64,000 nt of DNA from Leptoclinus maculatus. Its lineage: Eukaryota > Chordata > Actinopteri > Perciformes > Stichaeidae. Under the pieces are notes generated by a model. It was not told where the DNA came from. It did not search any database and was given only the letters and a program-made list of their open reading frames with translations. Positions 1 to 11,277 of this stretch are shown one piece after another. The stretch is taken from assembly GCA_032191485.1 (NCBI GenBank), contig JAVDOI010000006.1, positions 16,381,088-16,445,087 of the forward strand, read 5' to 3'. The position numbers and the translations under genes were made by a program. Numbering within the stretch: position 1 is the stretch's first letter; every line of letters starts with the position of its first letter.

Positions 1-808
1 AAAACAGTAGTGCGTGAGTGAACATGTGTACAGTATATACAAAGGGATTATCTGACATATCACATGTCATTTTTAATGTTTCATGTGGTTGAATACATTG
101 AGATTAGGAAAAACAAACATGTAATCTGATCAAACGACTCACAGCCTTTTAAGTGACACACAGTATGATGTTCAGCAAACATTTTCCCAGACTTTTAAGG
201 CGCCATTTTAAAGTGAGACTGGCAGAGTCAACTTCAGAGAACGGTGCCTATCCCTGTACTTTGGGACCCCTCTCATTGCTCCACGGTCATTACGCATCGT
301 GGAAACACGTTTTTTGTTTAAAGCGAGTAATTGCGGCTTTGGCTGCCTTCAAAGCAGCCTTTGACTTTGTAACACGGTAAATAACGCCGTGAAAGCGAGC
401 GTGAGCAGCAAAGTGAGAAAATGTTTGGCTAAAATGTTAGCATTGGGACGCTCCATCACAGGAATGCTGGCTGCAAAGACGCCTGGGTGTTAAATAGCTG
501 GTAACCCCGATGAAGTGGGGCCGCACCTTGCACTTAACTGTGTGAGAGGTTCAAAGCTGCGATTAAAGAACAAGAGCGAGAGAGACTAAGAGGAAAGAGG
601 AGGTCAAGGAGCTCATCGTTTGATTCTGTTTGGAGGTGGAGTCAAATGAAGGATCACACCCTCTCCTGATAAATTCTTGCATGACTCATGAAGACGTAAT
701 TAATGCTTTGCTCTAGCCAGAGATTAATCAGCAAAGCACTACATCCACTGCGGGTGAAGATGGGAGTGTTTTTGTGTCGACAGACAACAAATGAGAGGTA
801 TTACTCAC
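1..808. other. Non-coding stretch, probably intron 2 of the MEGF6-like gene
   Basis: No exon is recognisable here. The next exon of the minus-strand MEGF6-like gene would be expected to continue the EMI domain after its ...MGYER(R) residues, but no such sequence could be found on the minus strand to the left edge. The stretch is therefore taken as intron. Confidence 0.5.
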
Positions 809-2491
809 CTCCTCTCGTATCCCATGCACCATGACTGTCCCACACAGCCTTGCTTCCACACTTTAACCATGCGTGTGAAGGCCTGCACACACGGCTGCCT
901 CTGGGCGACCAGCGTCACCTCCCTCTCCACACACACATTGGGCCTGAAACGAAAGCAGTGATGAAAACACTTAAGGTGTCAAAATGTTCTTACAGATGTA
1001 CAGATGGCAGCGGGGCAATTTATGAATGCTGTGAGAAACGTTGCAGTAAAGATAGATGGACAAAGCTTACAAGGCATTTTCTAGTAATGCCTGTGAAGGC
1101 ATTACCTGTGCTGAGGTGTAAGGCTGCTTATGATGGTATTTTTTAAGACTTAAGGGGAATTCCTCATACATTATCTTTCAGAACTACTACCTGTAGTTTA
1201 ACCTAAACATCTGAAATTGTTACCTGAAAGTCTTTTAGAGGGTGAAAGTGGCAAGGATTTCCTGTTATTTTATATCTTCTACTCCAAATGTAAAGAGAAA
1301 CTAAATTTCAAGTTACTAAAGTTAAAATGTTTTAGATGTGAGCCACTGGTTTTCTAGGAAACAAAAACATATGATGTACAATGTCTGTAAACAGTAACTA
1401 CTGCACAATATTTTCAAAATAACACAAAAACATGCCACAATTTTCTAGACAATTCACACAAGACATTTATAGTGTTTTCACTGGACATAGGGTAGAACGT
1501 GCATGTTTTCACTTGTACGTACGAGACTGAATGTCAGCAGAAACAGGAGACAGCTAACATTTTTCGCCCCCAGGTAAAACACGACAAGCCTTTCTAATTG
1601 TGATGTTTTGTCCTCCTTGCGCAGAGTGCGCCTGGGTTAACAGGCAAACCTGCCACTGACGTCTTTCACATCACTTGCTGCAGCGTACAGAGGAGCCTCG
1701 TCGAAAAAAGCTCAACATGATCTTTGAAACATTTACTCCGTTGGTAACACTCCAAGGACAGACAGACAGACTCTGCATACGGAGATCAGCAGGAATCTTA
1801 AGACAACATTAAGCTGCTCTTCTCATATACGATAGTAATCACGATCACTTCACATAACTAAAAGACCTTATTGTAAGAGACCGGGAAGTGCAGAGAATAT
1901 TCTCTCACATAATTCAAGCTCCTTCATATATAGAGGTTTAAAATACTGGCTCTTCGCTTTGAGGGGCTTCAAACTAACTTTGACAGAGTTAGGAATGCAG
2001 TACAGACCATCCACATGGAGCTAATGTATAATCATGTTAATTACAGTGATACTGTGCATGGAAGCCAATAAAGCCCATGATGAGAGTGCACAACAGTTAA
2101 ATGAATCATCCAGCATCTACAAAATAGTTCACCCAGCTGGGATACCACTAGCAAAAAAAAAAAAAACTTCACAAGATTCAGTTTTCTGCCTCTGGTTGAG
2201 TCTTAAGACACAAGTTTTTGAATGTGCAGGTGAACCAGCAGTTTTCTCAAACTCAAACTTCAAAGGGAATGTGAGGTTGTATGAATATCGTAGGAAAGAT
2301 GAAGAGTAAACATCATCCCTACAGAAACAGTTTACTAATAAAATAGAAATAAGTTAAACAGCCGATAAGCAACAACACAGGGAAAAAAAGGTAACTCACA
2401 TATAAGGCTGGAGATTGTTGGTGATGCCATAACGCAATGCCTGAGCCTCTATAATAAATATTAGGAAAAAAGTAAAAATAACACTATCCAT
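809..2491 (-). CDS. megf6: MEGF6-like secreted/transmembrane EGF protein, first two coding exons (partial)
   Basis: Two minus-strand exons are visible: 2491-2400 and 943-809. Exon 1 starts at the first ATG after an in-frame stop and encodes MDSVIFTFFLIF..., a hydrophobic signal peptide ending near EAQA, then LRYGITNNLQPY. A GT donor splits the Met codon, and exon 2 resumes after a TTTCAG acceptor with (M)PNVCVEREVTLVAQRQPCVQ, ending at a GTGAGT donor. This is the start of an EMI domain (Cys-rich, W-K-x-G-C...W-C-x-G-Y-E-R). The LQP-M-P-x-VC-E-E-T-LV pattern fits the N-terminus of MEGF6 better than MEGF10 or MEGF11. Family members carry many EGF-like repeats after the EMI domain; those lie beyond the left edge. 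What I see is the splice-consistent exon pair; the MEGF6 assignment rests on motif recognition. Confidence 0.72.
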
Positions 2492-5392
2492 GACTCTTCT
2501 TCTTGGATCAGAGTTTTAAAAAGTGAATGGATATCTCGTTAATGCATTCATGAGTATTACTCAGGTGAGTATCTCTCAGCGGTTTAACCATTAAAACACG
2601 TAACCTAATAAATAACCAAATAAAAAAATCCGAGCGCTCAACTGGGAGAAACTTGAAAAGCGCATAAAGTATCTTCCGCGTGATGGAAATGATCAGCGCG
2701 TTCCAAAAAATGACCCAGCCATCACATGCGGTGCGTTTTCTCGCTCTCAGCCGGTGTGTGTGACACTGACGGAAAACTGCAGCTCACCGACGCTCCTTCA
2801 CTGCACATGTTGGACTGACGGGCACGAAGTCGTGGAGGCTGAGCGCTTTCTGCCTCCCTCCATTGACTTGGTAATGATGGCAGGGGTTTGGGAGGGGGAG
2901 GATGGAAAGGATGTCATTTATTATTCAGCAGCTTCTGAAACACGCACACTAGACACCCTGCAGTCTGCAAAGGGCACTCACACACGGGGACATCGGAGGT
3001 TTCTTTGGGTCCAGATTTTGTTTTGGACGTCGCATCAAACGTTCCTCTTAACAGTGATTTTTAGTGCTCTTGTCTCACTCCTGCATCCTTTACTATAGTC
3101 ATTTAAAGTGTTTTAAAAACGGACCAACGCAACGCCGATAACAACCCCGCAATTAACTTTAGTCGAACTGTAATATTTATATTAAGCCTTACACTATACA
3201 TTTACTTTTTGCATGCAGATATTCAATCCCTTCACCAATATTGCATTTATCTAGTTCAATGTGCGCGTATGTTGATGAAAACAAAGCTCGTGGAGCTGAA
3301 AAATAAGCGCACATGGAGAGCAATATGTGCGCAAAGGGAGCCATCTAGAAAACTTGAGTGACATACTATCACGCGCGGAGCAACAGTTGATGTTTGGGGT
3401 TGAGTCTGAAGCAGCTCGTGGTCACTCTGCGGGGCAAACCGCTGATGGTGCGGTCACAGGGTCAACCGCCAAGACCGACTACTGCTGCTCTCCAAACAAA
3501 GGCTTCATTGCGCGCATGTGTGTTCATGACCCTAAAGAGTCCTGGGTCACCGCTTGTACCAGCTCCACAGCATGTTGTTTGAATTAGATCGGATGCTCTT
3601 AGACATATCAGAGCTCATCTGAGATATGTATGTGTTGCCAAAGTCTAGACGGAGAAAAAATAAGTAAATTGTGTTTCACTGAAACAACAAAAGTGAGTCT
3701 TTTGATAAACACATTTATTTGTTTGTCTATTTGTTGGCCCACAAATATAAATCCATGGCCGAATTAAGCTGTTAGGAAGCCACGAGGTAAAAAAGAAAAG
3801 AAAATAGGCCCCCATATTCACTCCCACCTACTGTGCATTGATGCCTCCAAGTACCCATCAAGTACACATAGCAGAGTACACATGGCAGAGTACACATGGC
3901 AGACTACACATGGCAGACTACACATGGCAGCCTCATTATGCCCAGAGACAAGCCGGTGTTACGGTTTATCAAGTGAACCTGTTAACTGGCGACTTTCAGC
4001 CAAATGCGTATGTTGTCGAAGTTACGACAGCTGTTGAAAATAGGCAGAGAACACGTAGCTGTCCTCTTGAATGCCGCATTGTTTAATTTTGCAAAACAGT
4101 GTCAAACCTTATAGTCTATGGTCAAAACATACCGGATTCCACGTTGGAAAGTCTTTTGAGGAAACGAGTCCACTCGAGTTTAAAACGTCGCTTGTTGTTT
4201 ATGTGTTTGAAATAATAAAGTTGGTAAAAATACATAATCGTAAAAGCCTGTTTTGAGCAAACAATGATGGTACCAAGAAATCCCAACACGTGACCCGGAA
4301 CTGTGTATATGTTTTAGTGCTGAGGGTCAATTTGTTTTTGTATTTTCTTCTAAGAAAATGTCATACCAACCCAGTATTTACTAATTACCATAAGTCTATA
4401 GAAGTAACTTTGTTTCATAGGCGTGTCAGTAATGTAGACATGTGAGCCAAGTGTCCAGTTAACATATGTAAATATATCACAAAAACTAAATACAAAGCAA
4501 AAAATTACAGATGCATCCAAACAATTTTACTTTTATTGTCAAGCAGCTGCTTGGAAAGTGGACTTGGAAAGTCTAAACCGTTTTGCTAAAGATGACTCAG
4601 TCGTTATGAGAAAACTAAACCCTTATATCCCTTAAACCAAGGGTGGCTTACTATCTTTAAAAAAAAAAAAGATAAGACATGCACGAATTTCTTTTGTGTT
4701 TTTGCAACTAAGAATCACAGATATCCAAACCTGTGGGATTTGGGTTGACTGTCACACACACTGTCACACACACTGGCACACGCCTAAACATTGATTTAAT
4801 TGATTACATTTGGACATCTGTGGGATATGCTTTTGAGAGTAGTTTAGAACCATCAGTGTGCTATTACATGAAACCAGATGATGTTGAAGCAGGAGTTATG
4901 CTTTTTATTGCGTTGATAATCCCCATTTAAAATCAAAACCATTGTAAGATGTACAGCACACAAAATCACATCTTTACCAAAGACAGACGATGTTTGGGAA
5001 TGCGGGTAGATTTGGCCTTTCAGGGTTTTAGTCCACTCTCTCAATCTTTGTCTCAGATACTCTGAGTGCATAACACTGTAAATGATTAGATATGTGAAAA
5101 AGTCCTGACTTCAGGATCAGGAAAAATAGGCCTCAGTTTAAAAATGTGCATTGCACATCGTTGGTGAGTTTAATTTCTTCATTGCTCATTTTATGCTATT
5201 TTATTTTAACTATTTTTTTTTGTGCTTACATTTTTTCTATACAATTTATATATTTTGCATTACAGGGACACCACACAGATTTCAAATAGCGTCACAACAA
5301 TAATGTTTGTCACTTAATGTAAATGTGTGTATATGTTACTGGCTCCTAAAATATTTGAATGCTAACATAGATGAATTACTTTTACAGGTTGT
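2492..5392. other. Intergenic interval between megf6-like 5' end and the akr7a duplication
   Basis: The first ~340 bases next to the MEGF6-like start (to about 2830) are relatively rich in CG and probably hold its promoter and 5'UTR on the minus strand. The rest is AT-rich, with no credible coding region, one short minisatellite at 3861-3930 and short CA-rich tracts near 4751-4785. The MEGF6-like gene and the akr7a genes are head to head across this interval. Confidence 0.5.
3861..3930. repeat. 14-bp minisatellite, five copies
   Basis: The unit AGTACACATGGCAG or ACTACACATGGCAG is repeated five times without gaps. The first copy has CATAG for CATGG. It lies in AT-rich intergenic DNA. Confidence 0.9.
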
Positions 5393-6405
5393 TCTGCCGC
5401 CATCTTCTGGCACACAGGAGTTTAACTTTTGGTTTCATGTGGGCAACTTATTAACGATAACCGTTCATTGGTAATCGATTCGCGTTTTTAGAAACGGCTT
5501 TAGTTTATTTTGCGAAGACTGAGCAGCGCGTGTACAGAGCCGCAGTCAGTCAGTGACATTGACACGTTAGTGGTGAAAATAACAGCAAATTCAATTACAC
5601 GAAACCTCAGACCATTGTGGGCCAGTAAGGATGTCTGTGTGGCAAATATATTGTGCTGATCTGAATATGTATTAATACAAATGGTAATATGCCTTAATAA
5701 AACAATATAAATAGACAGTTTAAACATCATACCAGTCTAATCGTGAGGCTCTGTCTTACAGGAGCCCACAGTCAAAGTCTACATTGTAATACCTTCAATA
5801 TTTCAGCCAATTTTATGGTTACATGGTGGATATTCTTCAACAAATGTGTTGTTTAATATTGAACTTACAGCAAACCTTGGGTTTTATTATAGTGTAGAAA
5901 CACTTGGTTTCTTAGACTCTGAGGGCTTACAAAGGCTTCATATGAACGGTTCTCTATCCAGGATGCACTGGAAAAACTATACATTTTAATGTTTACGTTA
6001 CAATATCAGTTGATCATGTCTGCAGTCTGCACGTTGATGGATGCAGGAGAAACCCATGAGCATAGTTGGTAGAAATGTATGGTAATGTACTGCCACCTTG
6101 TGGTTAAAGGTAATAACTACATGCTACATCTAGCTAGAGTGACAACTGCTGCACAAATGATCCAACGAAGAAACTTGAAAAAATATTAACTTACATGTCC
6201 ATAACAACAGGAAGTGGTCACAGAACACGCACTTTGCACTGCCTGAATTACAGCCAAGCAAATAAGACAAATAAGCGACGTTGTTCAGTTAATTTGGCAC
6301 ATGTTGCGTTTTAAACCGGTTAAGTAATTTTACGACGCTCCCATATCATCACTTCCAACGACCTTTAACCCTTAGACGCCTGCAAGCTAGTTGCTCCATT
6401 GTAGC

Positions 6406-9400
6406 ATGCAGTGGGTAATGAGAGGAAGACTGTGCACACTGGGACAGAGTCACATTATCAGAGACGTGCTCACTCAGTTGCCGAGGTTTGTGGCTCGTCG
6501 AAACATGTCGTCGTGTCAAACTAAACGGCCGGTTTCCTTACTGGGAACTATGGCGTTCGGTGGACGAGCCGACGCCGAGCAGAGCTTGGACATGGTGAAG
6601 ACTTTCCTGGACAGGGGACACAACCGGGTGGACACAGCCTTCATGTATATGGATGGAAAGTCGGAGACGGTCATAGGGGGCATGAATCTTCCTAAAACAG
6701 GTATATCAGATACACCCACATTCGTAATGACTCTGCGCCAACACAGACCGCTTTGCAAAAGTGGACTAATCAAGCTGTTACTCATTAGGTGCCGGTTGGT
6801 TCCCCATGGCCCGGTTGGCACCAGCTTGGAATCATGGGTACCAAAACTGGCCCAGGCCCAGGCTCCCCTTTTACCAGCGATAACGTTAACGAGCACTGGG
6901 CAGTGTTTTATGACTTTTTCACGGATAAAACGTTTTAATTTGTCCTTATTGCATTTATAAGGGACCATGTACAATATTTAAAACGCATGTTACCATTTTT
7001 ATTTACTAGAGCAGTGGTGAAAAGTAACTAAGTACATTTACTCAAGTAATGTTACTGTACTTAAGTACAATTTTGAGGTACTTTGTATTTCCATTTCCCA
7101 CTACTTTTATGTTGCATTTTTCACTTCACTGCATTTATCTAATAATTCGAATTACTTTGCAGATTTAAATTATTAATAGAAAATACAATCAACAAATAAA
7201 TCGATGATGTAATATTATAGGTTACGATCCATCTTTATTGATTCCTGGAGTGAGATCCACGATGTATCCAGCAGTTAAAGTAGTTGAAATGAGCTCCACC
7301 TTTATCAGCTGAAACATTACATTGAGTAAGATAAGCTAGTTTTCATCTGCAGTCACTTTCCACAATAACAAACCACTTCCACACACATCCTGTAAATTAC
7401 ATTTTACATTTAATTCATCGTTTCTGTGTAACAGTAAGCCTGGCGACCAAGGCCAACCCCTGGGGTGGGAACACGCTGAAGCCGGAGAGTGTGCGCTCTC
7501 AGCTGGAAACCTCCCTTCAGAGGCTGCAAACTGATTGTGTGGACCTTTTCTACCTCCATGCCCCGGACCACCAGAACCCAATCCAGGATACCCTTAGGGC
7601 CTGCAATGAACTCCACAAAGAGGCAAAGAGACCAGATACCTCATTCTCTACGAGTTATAATTTCAAACTTACTTGATAATGTTTCATTACATTTCTAATT
7701 AATTGTGAAACTATCGCCCTCAGGGGAAATTCAAGGAGTTTGGTCTTTCAAACTATGCATCGTGGGAAGTGTCTGAAATTGCCAACATCTGTAGACACAA
7801 CAACTGGATTGTTCCCTCTGTGTATCAGGTATTCCGGCACTTTAAAAAAACAAAATAACATCATAGTTTAATTTCCAAATGTCACCAAATGTATGTCCAC
7901 GTTGCATTGCTCCATGTAAGTGCCTATGATAAATGTTTTGTGCAAATGTTTATCAAGAATTACAAAAGTTTATATTTCGGAGAGAAACCATGGTTAAATA
8001 TCCTTCATAGCATAGAGAAACTCAAGGTGGCCCCAATGGATTTTTCATCTCAATTGAATCCCCCATGTTATGTTTCTTTCCTTGTTTAAAATGCTTTCCC
8101 TGAATTTAACCTCTTTGACTATTTTCTGTACCCTAACTTAGACTCTTGAAACCTTTCACAGGGGATGTACAATGCCACTACAAGACAGGTAGAGACCGAG
8201 TTGCTGCCATGCCTGAGATACTATGGAATGAGGTTCTACGCATACAATCCTCTAGCAGGTGCATTTCTTCCGTCCTTGCGGTTGCTATTTGAAAAGTAGA
8301 TACTTATAGTGGGTGATAAATGGTGCAGAAAAGATTATTGGCCTTATGATTTTGGCGATCCCCTGAGTTTGACTCTGGCCCCACCATGAGGTTGACATTA
8401 GTGGTTTGAGGGAAATGTCTCAACAACTATACTTACTATTGGATTGCAATACAATTTGGTACAGACATCCATGTTGACCTCAGGATTAATAGTGATCACT
8501 TTGGTGATCCTTTAACTTTTCATCCAGCAACATGTTGGCATACTGACATTAGCGTTTACTGTAGCTCAAAGCGTCATTGTGCCTTCGTCCAGCCTCACAG
8601 AGCCGATACCATAACTGCAGTCTTCTTGAGTGAGTGACAATATTGAGTGCTTAAATAGTAGAATCCTAGATCATTTTTACTTGAATTCTGACATTATTCC
8701 TCCTCTGCAGGTGGCCTTCTGACAGGAAAGTACCATTACCAAGACGGAGATGATTCCCAGCCAGCAGGACGATTCTTTGGAAACAATTGGGCTGCAGCAT
8801 ACAGGGACAGGTGAACCACCAGCCGTTTGCTTTTGAGATTTTTTTCCAACCACTCGCTTGTTTTAAGTTGTTGCATGTAAGGGATTTCTGCATGTCTGCG
8901 CTCATGCACATTGTCAACCGATGAAGCACTGAAAGGAATTGTGCCTGTCCTCTTCTCTGTCAGATACTGGAAGCAGAGTCACTTTGAGGCAATAGACTTG
9001 GTACTGAAGACATTGGAGACAGCGTACGGCTCAGAGAAACCCTCACTGACTTCTGCTGCCATGCGCTGGATGTACCACCACTCCCAACTTAAGGTACTTA
9101 TTGTGAATTTATCACTGCAGTAGCATGAGATCATGTTTTGTCATCATCATCTTCCCACATGTGGCTCAGTGGTAGAGCAGTGTCGTCCTTCAATCAGAGG
9201 ATCGGCGGTTCGATCCCCGGCTCCGCTAGTTTATGTCGATGTGTCCTTGGGCAAGACACTTAACCCAAAACTGCTCCCGTAGGCTGTCCCTGCAGTGTAT
9301 GAATGATTAGATGGTCCTGATGGGCATGCTACCTTGCATGGTAGCCCCTGCCATCAGTGTATGAATGGGTGAATGATGATGTACTGTTAAAGCGCTTTGA

Positions 9401-10067
9401 GTGCTCGGAAGACTAGGAAAGTGCTATACAAGTAAAAGTTAATTTACATGAGATTAGGAATTGTATCTGTAAGGTTAAACGTAGATATCTTACTTTTACT
9501 CAAAGGAATTTGACTAATTTAAAATGTTTAGTCATGCAGCAGCATTTAGTCTAAATAATTTAAACACTTTTGTCAGTTCTGTATTAATAATCAGTAGTTT
9601 AAATAAACTAAGCATTTATGTTCCAACTGCACAAAGCCCACATTATTTGAGTATTCAACCAACTTACTGGCTAATTGTAGAATTATAGGCAGTCATGATT
9701 TGTGCATATTAACCATTTGTTAATACCAAAATCCTGACTTTTTCATCTGATAGTGCCTGGTTAGTTGTTGTATATTTAGCCTCAACACTACAGAGTCAAA
9801 GGCTGTATTTGGTGCTTACAGTAGCTGGAAAATGTTATACCATCCAACAATTTGAAATTAAACTAAATGTTTCTCTTTGACTACAACAAATGTCTTCTGC
9901 TACAGGGGGATCTTGGTGATGGAGTCATCATTGGCATGTCAAGTATAGAGCAACTTCAGCAAAACTTGGCTGCTGCAGAGGAGGGTCCTCTAGATGACAG
10001 AGTGGTCGCCTCCTTCAACGAGGCCTGGAATCTCGTAGCCCACGAGTGTCCAAACTACTTCCGCTAA
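6406..10067 (+). CDS. akr7a: Aldo-keto reductase family 7A (aflatoxin aldehyde reductase type), copy 1
   Basis: The seven exons are 6406-6700, 7435-7622, 7724-7828, 8162-8258, 8711-8810, 8964-9093 and 9906-10067. They join in frame to 358 aa, the usual AKR7A length. AKR7 enzymes reduce aldehydes such as succinic semialdehyde and aflatoxin dialdehyde with NADPH. The AKR tetrad is present: D76 (VDTA), Y81 (FMY.DG), K104 (ATKAN) and H140 (YLHAPDH). The C-terminal part carries NPLAGGLLTG, ALRWMYHHSQL-like RWMYHHSQLK, and GMSS.EQL.QNL near the cofactor phosphate site, ending ECPNYFR. The first 33 residues before an internal Met (6505) are basic and Ser/Leu-containing, like the mitochondrial presequence of AKR7A2; starting at 6505 would give a cytosolic form. 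Intron 2 appears to use a GC donor (GAG|GCAAAG). The polyadenylation signal is at 10116. Copy 2 lies 2.9 kb downstream. Confidence 0.93.
7013..7325. repeat. Dispersed teleost repeat in akr7a copy 1 intron 1
   Basis: The stretch beginning GCAGTGGTGAAAAGTAACTA, followed by AAGTACATTTACTCAAGTA, is a repeat met very often in teleost introns. Copy 2 of the gene retains only the last ~40 bases (from TTGAAATGAGCTCC), so the rest was deleted there. Confidence 0.65.
8340..8600. repeat. Dispersed spiny-rayed-fish repeat in akr7a intron 4
   Basis: The sequence runs from CCCCACCATGAGGTTGACATT through GACATTAGCGTTTACTGTAGC to the CCTCACAGAGC end. The same family occurs at about 48950-49345 and 53060-53165. 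In copy 2 the matching repeat was the insertion site of the 6.5-kb hAT element. I do not name the family. Confidence 0.6.
9158..9447 (+). repeat. tRNA-derived SINE in akr7a copy 1 intron 6
   Basis: An A-box-like TGGCTCAGTGG (9162-9172) and a B-box GGTTCGATCCC (9207-9217) sit at tRNA-like spacing. They are followed by the common fish SINE body (CCTTGGGCAAGACACTTAACCC) and a tail ending AAAGCGCTTTGAGTG ... GTGCTATACAAGT. It lies in the intron between exons 6 and 7. Copy 2 keeps only its two ends. Confidence 0.85.
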
Positions 10068-10115
10068 AGAACCAAAATCTGCCGGTTCAATCAAATTTCA
10101 TCCAAGATAATAGAA

Positions 10116-10121
10116 AATAAA
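10116..10121 (+). promoter_or_regulatory. Polyadenylation signal of akr7a copy 1
   Basis: AATAAA lies 49 bases after the stop codon and is conserved in copy 2 at 22442-22447. Confidence 0.7.
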
Positions 10122-10257
10122 TCTGCTAAAGATATTTCCACTTATGTCCTTTTTTCTAAAATCACACTAGGTTTTATTTTTTATGAATGAATCAATTGGA
10201 GACCAGTAAATAATGTCAAAAGCACTTCATTAATGTACAAATGTAAAAATGAAAACT

Positions 10258-10300
10258 GCTCCACACCCCCGGAAAAGCTGCACGCTCCCGCACCCGCCTC
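10258..10300. other. GC-rich junction segment between the two akr7a units
   Basis: These 43 bases (CTCCACACCCCCGG... CGCACCCGCCTC) lie between the end of unit 1 and the start of unit 2. They match neither the left flank of unit 1 nor the right flank of unit 2. They are either filler made at the duplication breakpoint or a remnant of lost sequence. Confidence 0.6.
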
Positions 10301-11277
10301 TCTGCCGCCATATTCTGGCACACAGGAGTTTAACTTTTGGTTTCATGTGGGCAACTTATTAACGATAACCGTTCATTGGTAATAGATTCACGTTTTTAGA
10401 AACGGCTTTAGTTTATTTTGCGAAGGCTGAGCAGCGCGTGTACAGAGCCGCAGTCAGTCAGTGACATTGACACGTTAGTGGTGATGTGGTGTTATGGAAA
10501 TCACCTTCACATGAATCTGATACAACACACAAAAACCTGTTGACACATAGTGAACCAGGGCAGTTGACCACATTGTCTGGTTGCTAATCCATGTATTGCA
10601 TCCAGCACCCAGGTGCCTGAACAACTATTTCAATTAGCACTACTAAAATAATGGCATTAACTCCAAAATATCAGCAGGCTTTCCTTTAATCATAAAGGCA
10701 ACTTTCCATAACTGTGACAAAATGCCCAAATTCAATTACAGGAAACCTCAGACCATTGTGGGCCAGTAAGGATGTCTGTGTGGCAAATATATTGTGCTGA
10801 TCTGAATATTTATTAATACAAATGGTAATATGCCTTACTAAAATAATATAAATAGACATTTTAAACATCATACCAGTCTAATCGTGAGGCTCTGTCTTAC
10901 AGGAGCCCACAGTCAAAGTCTACATTGTAATACCTTCAATATTTCAGCCAATTTTATGGTTACATGGTGGATATTCTTCAACAAATGTGTTTAATATTGA
11001 ACTTACAGCAAACCTTGGGTTTTATTCTAGTGTAGAAACACTTGGTTTCTTAGACTCTGAGGGCTTACAAAGGCTTCATATGAACGGTTCTTTATCCAGG
11101 ATGCACTGGAAAAACTATACATTTTAATGTTTACGTTACAATATCAGTTGATCATGTCTGCAGTCTGCACGTTGATGGATGCAGGAGAAACCCATGAGTA
11201 TAGTTTGTAGAAATGTATGGTAATTTACTGCCACCTTGTGGTTAAAGTTAAGAACTACATGCTACATCTAGCTAGAG

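Larger units (their letters stand above)
5393..10257 (+). repeat. Tandem duplication unit 1 (akr7a copy 1 and its 5' flank)
   Basis: Homology to unit 2 starts at TCTGCCGCCAT (5393 versus 10301) and ends at ...AAAATGAAAACT (10257 versus 22583). The unit includes about 1 kb of 5' flank, all seven exons, the introns and the polyadenylation region. Shared flanking landmarks include a purple-patch of near-identical sequence at 5590-6360 versus 10730-11280 plus 12680-12890. The duplication therefore copied the promoter as well as the gene. Confidence 0.9.

Noticed and set aside
2754..3098. 114-residue plus-strand frame upstream of megf6-like
   Set aside because: It overlaps the presumed 5' region of the minus-strand gene, has no recognisable domain and no splice partners.
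6516..6974. Minus-strand reading frame over akr7a exon 1 (and its twin at 13077-13547)
   Set aside because: Shadow of the coding exon on the other strand; no splice or family support.
9162..9235. Apparent tRNA gene with A and B boxes
   Set aside because: It is the head of a SINE: the cloverleaf is imperfect, the usual SINE body and tail follow, and copy 2 has lost it.
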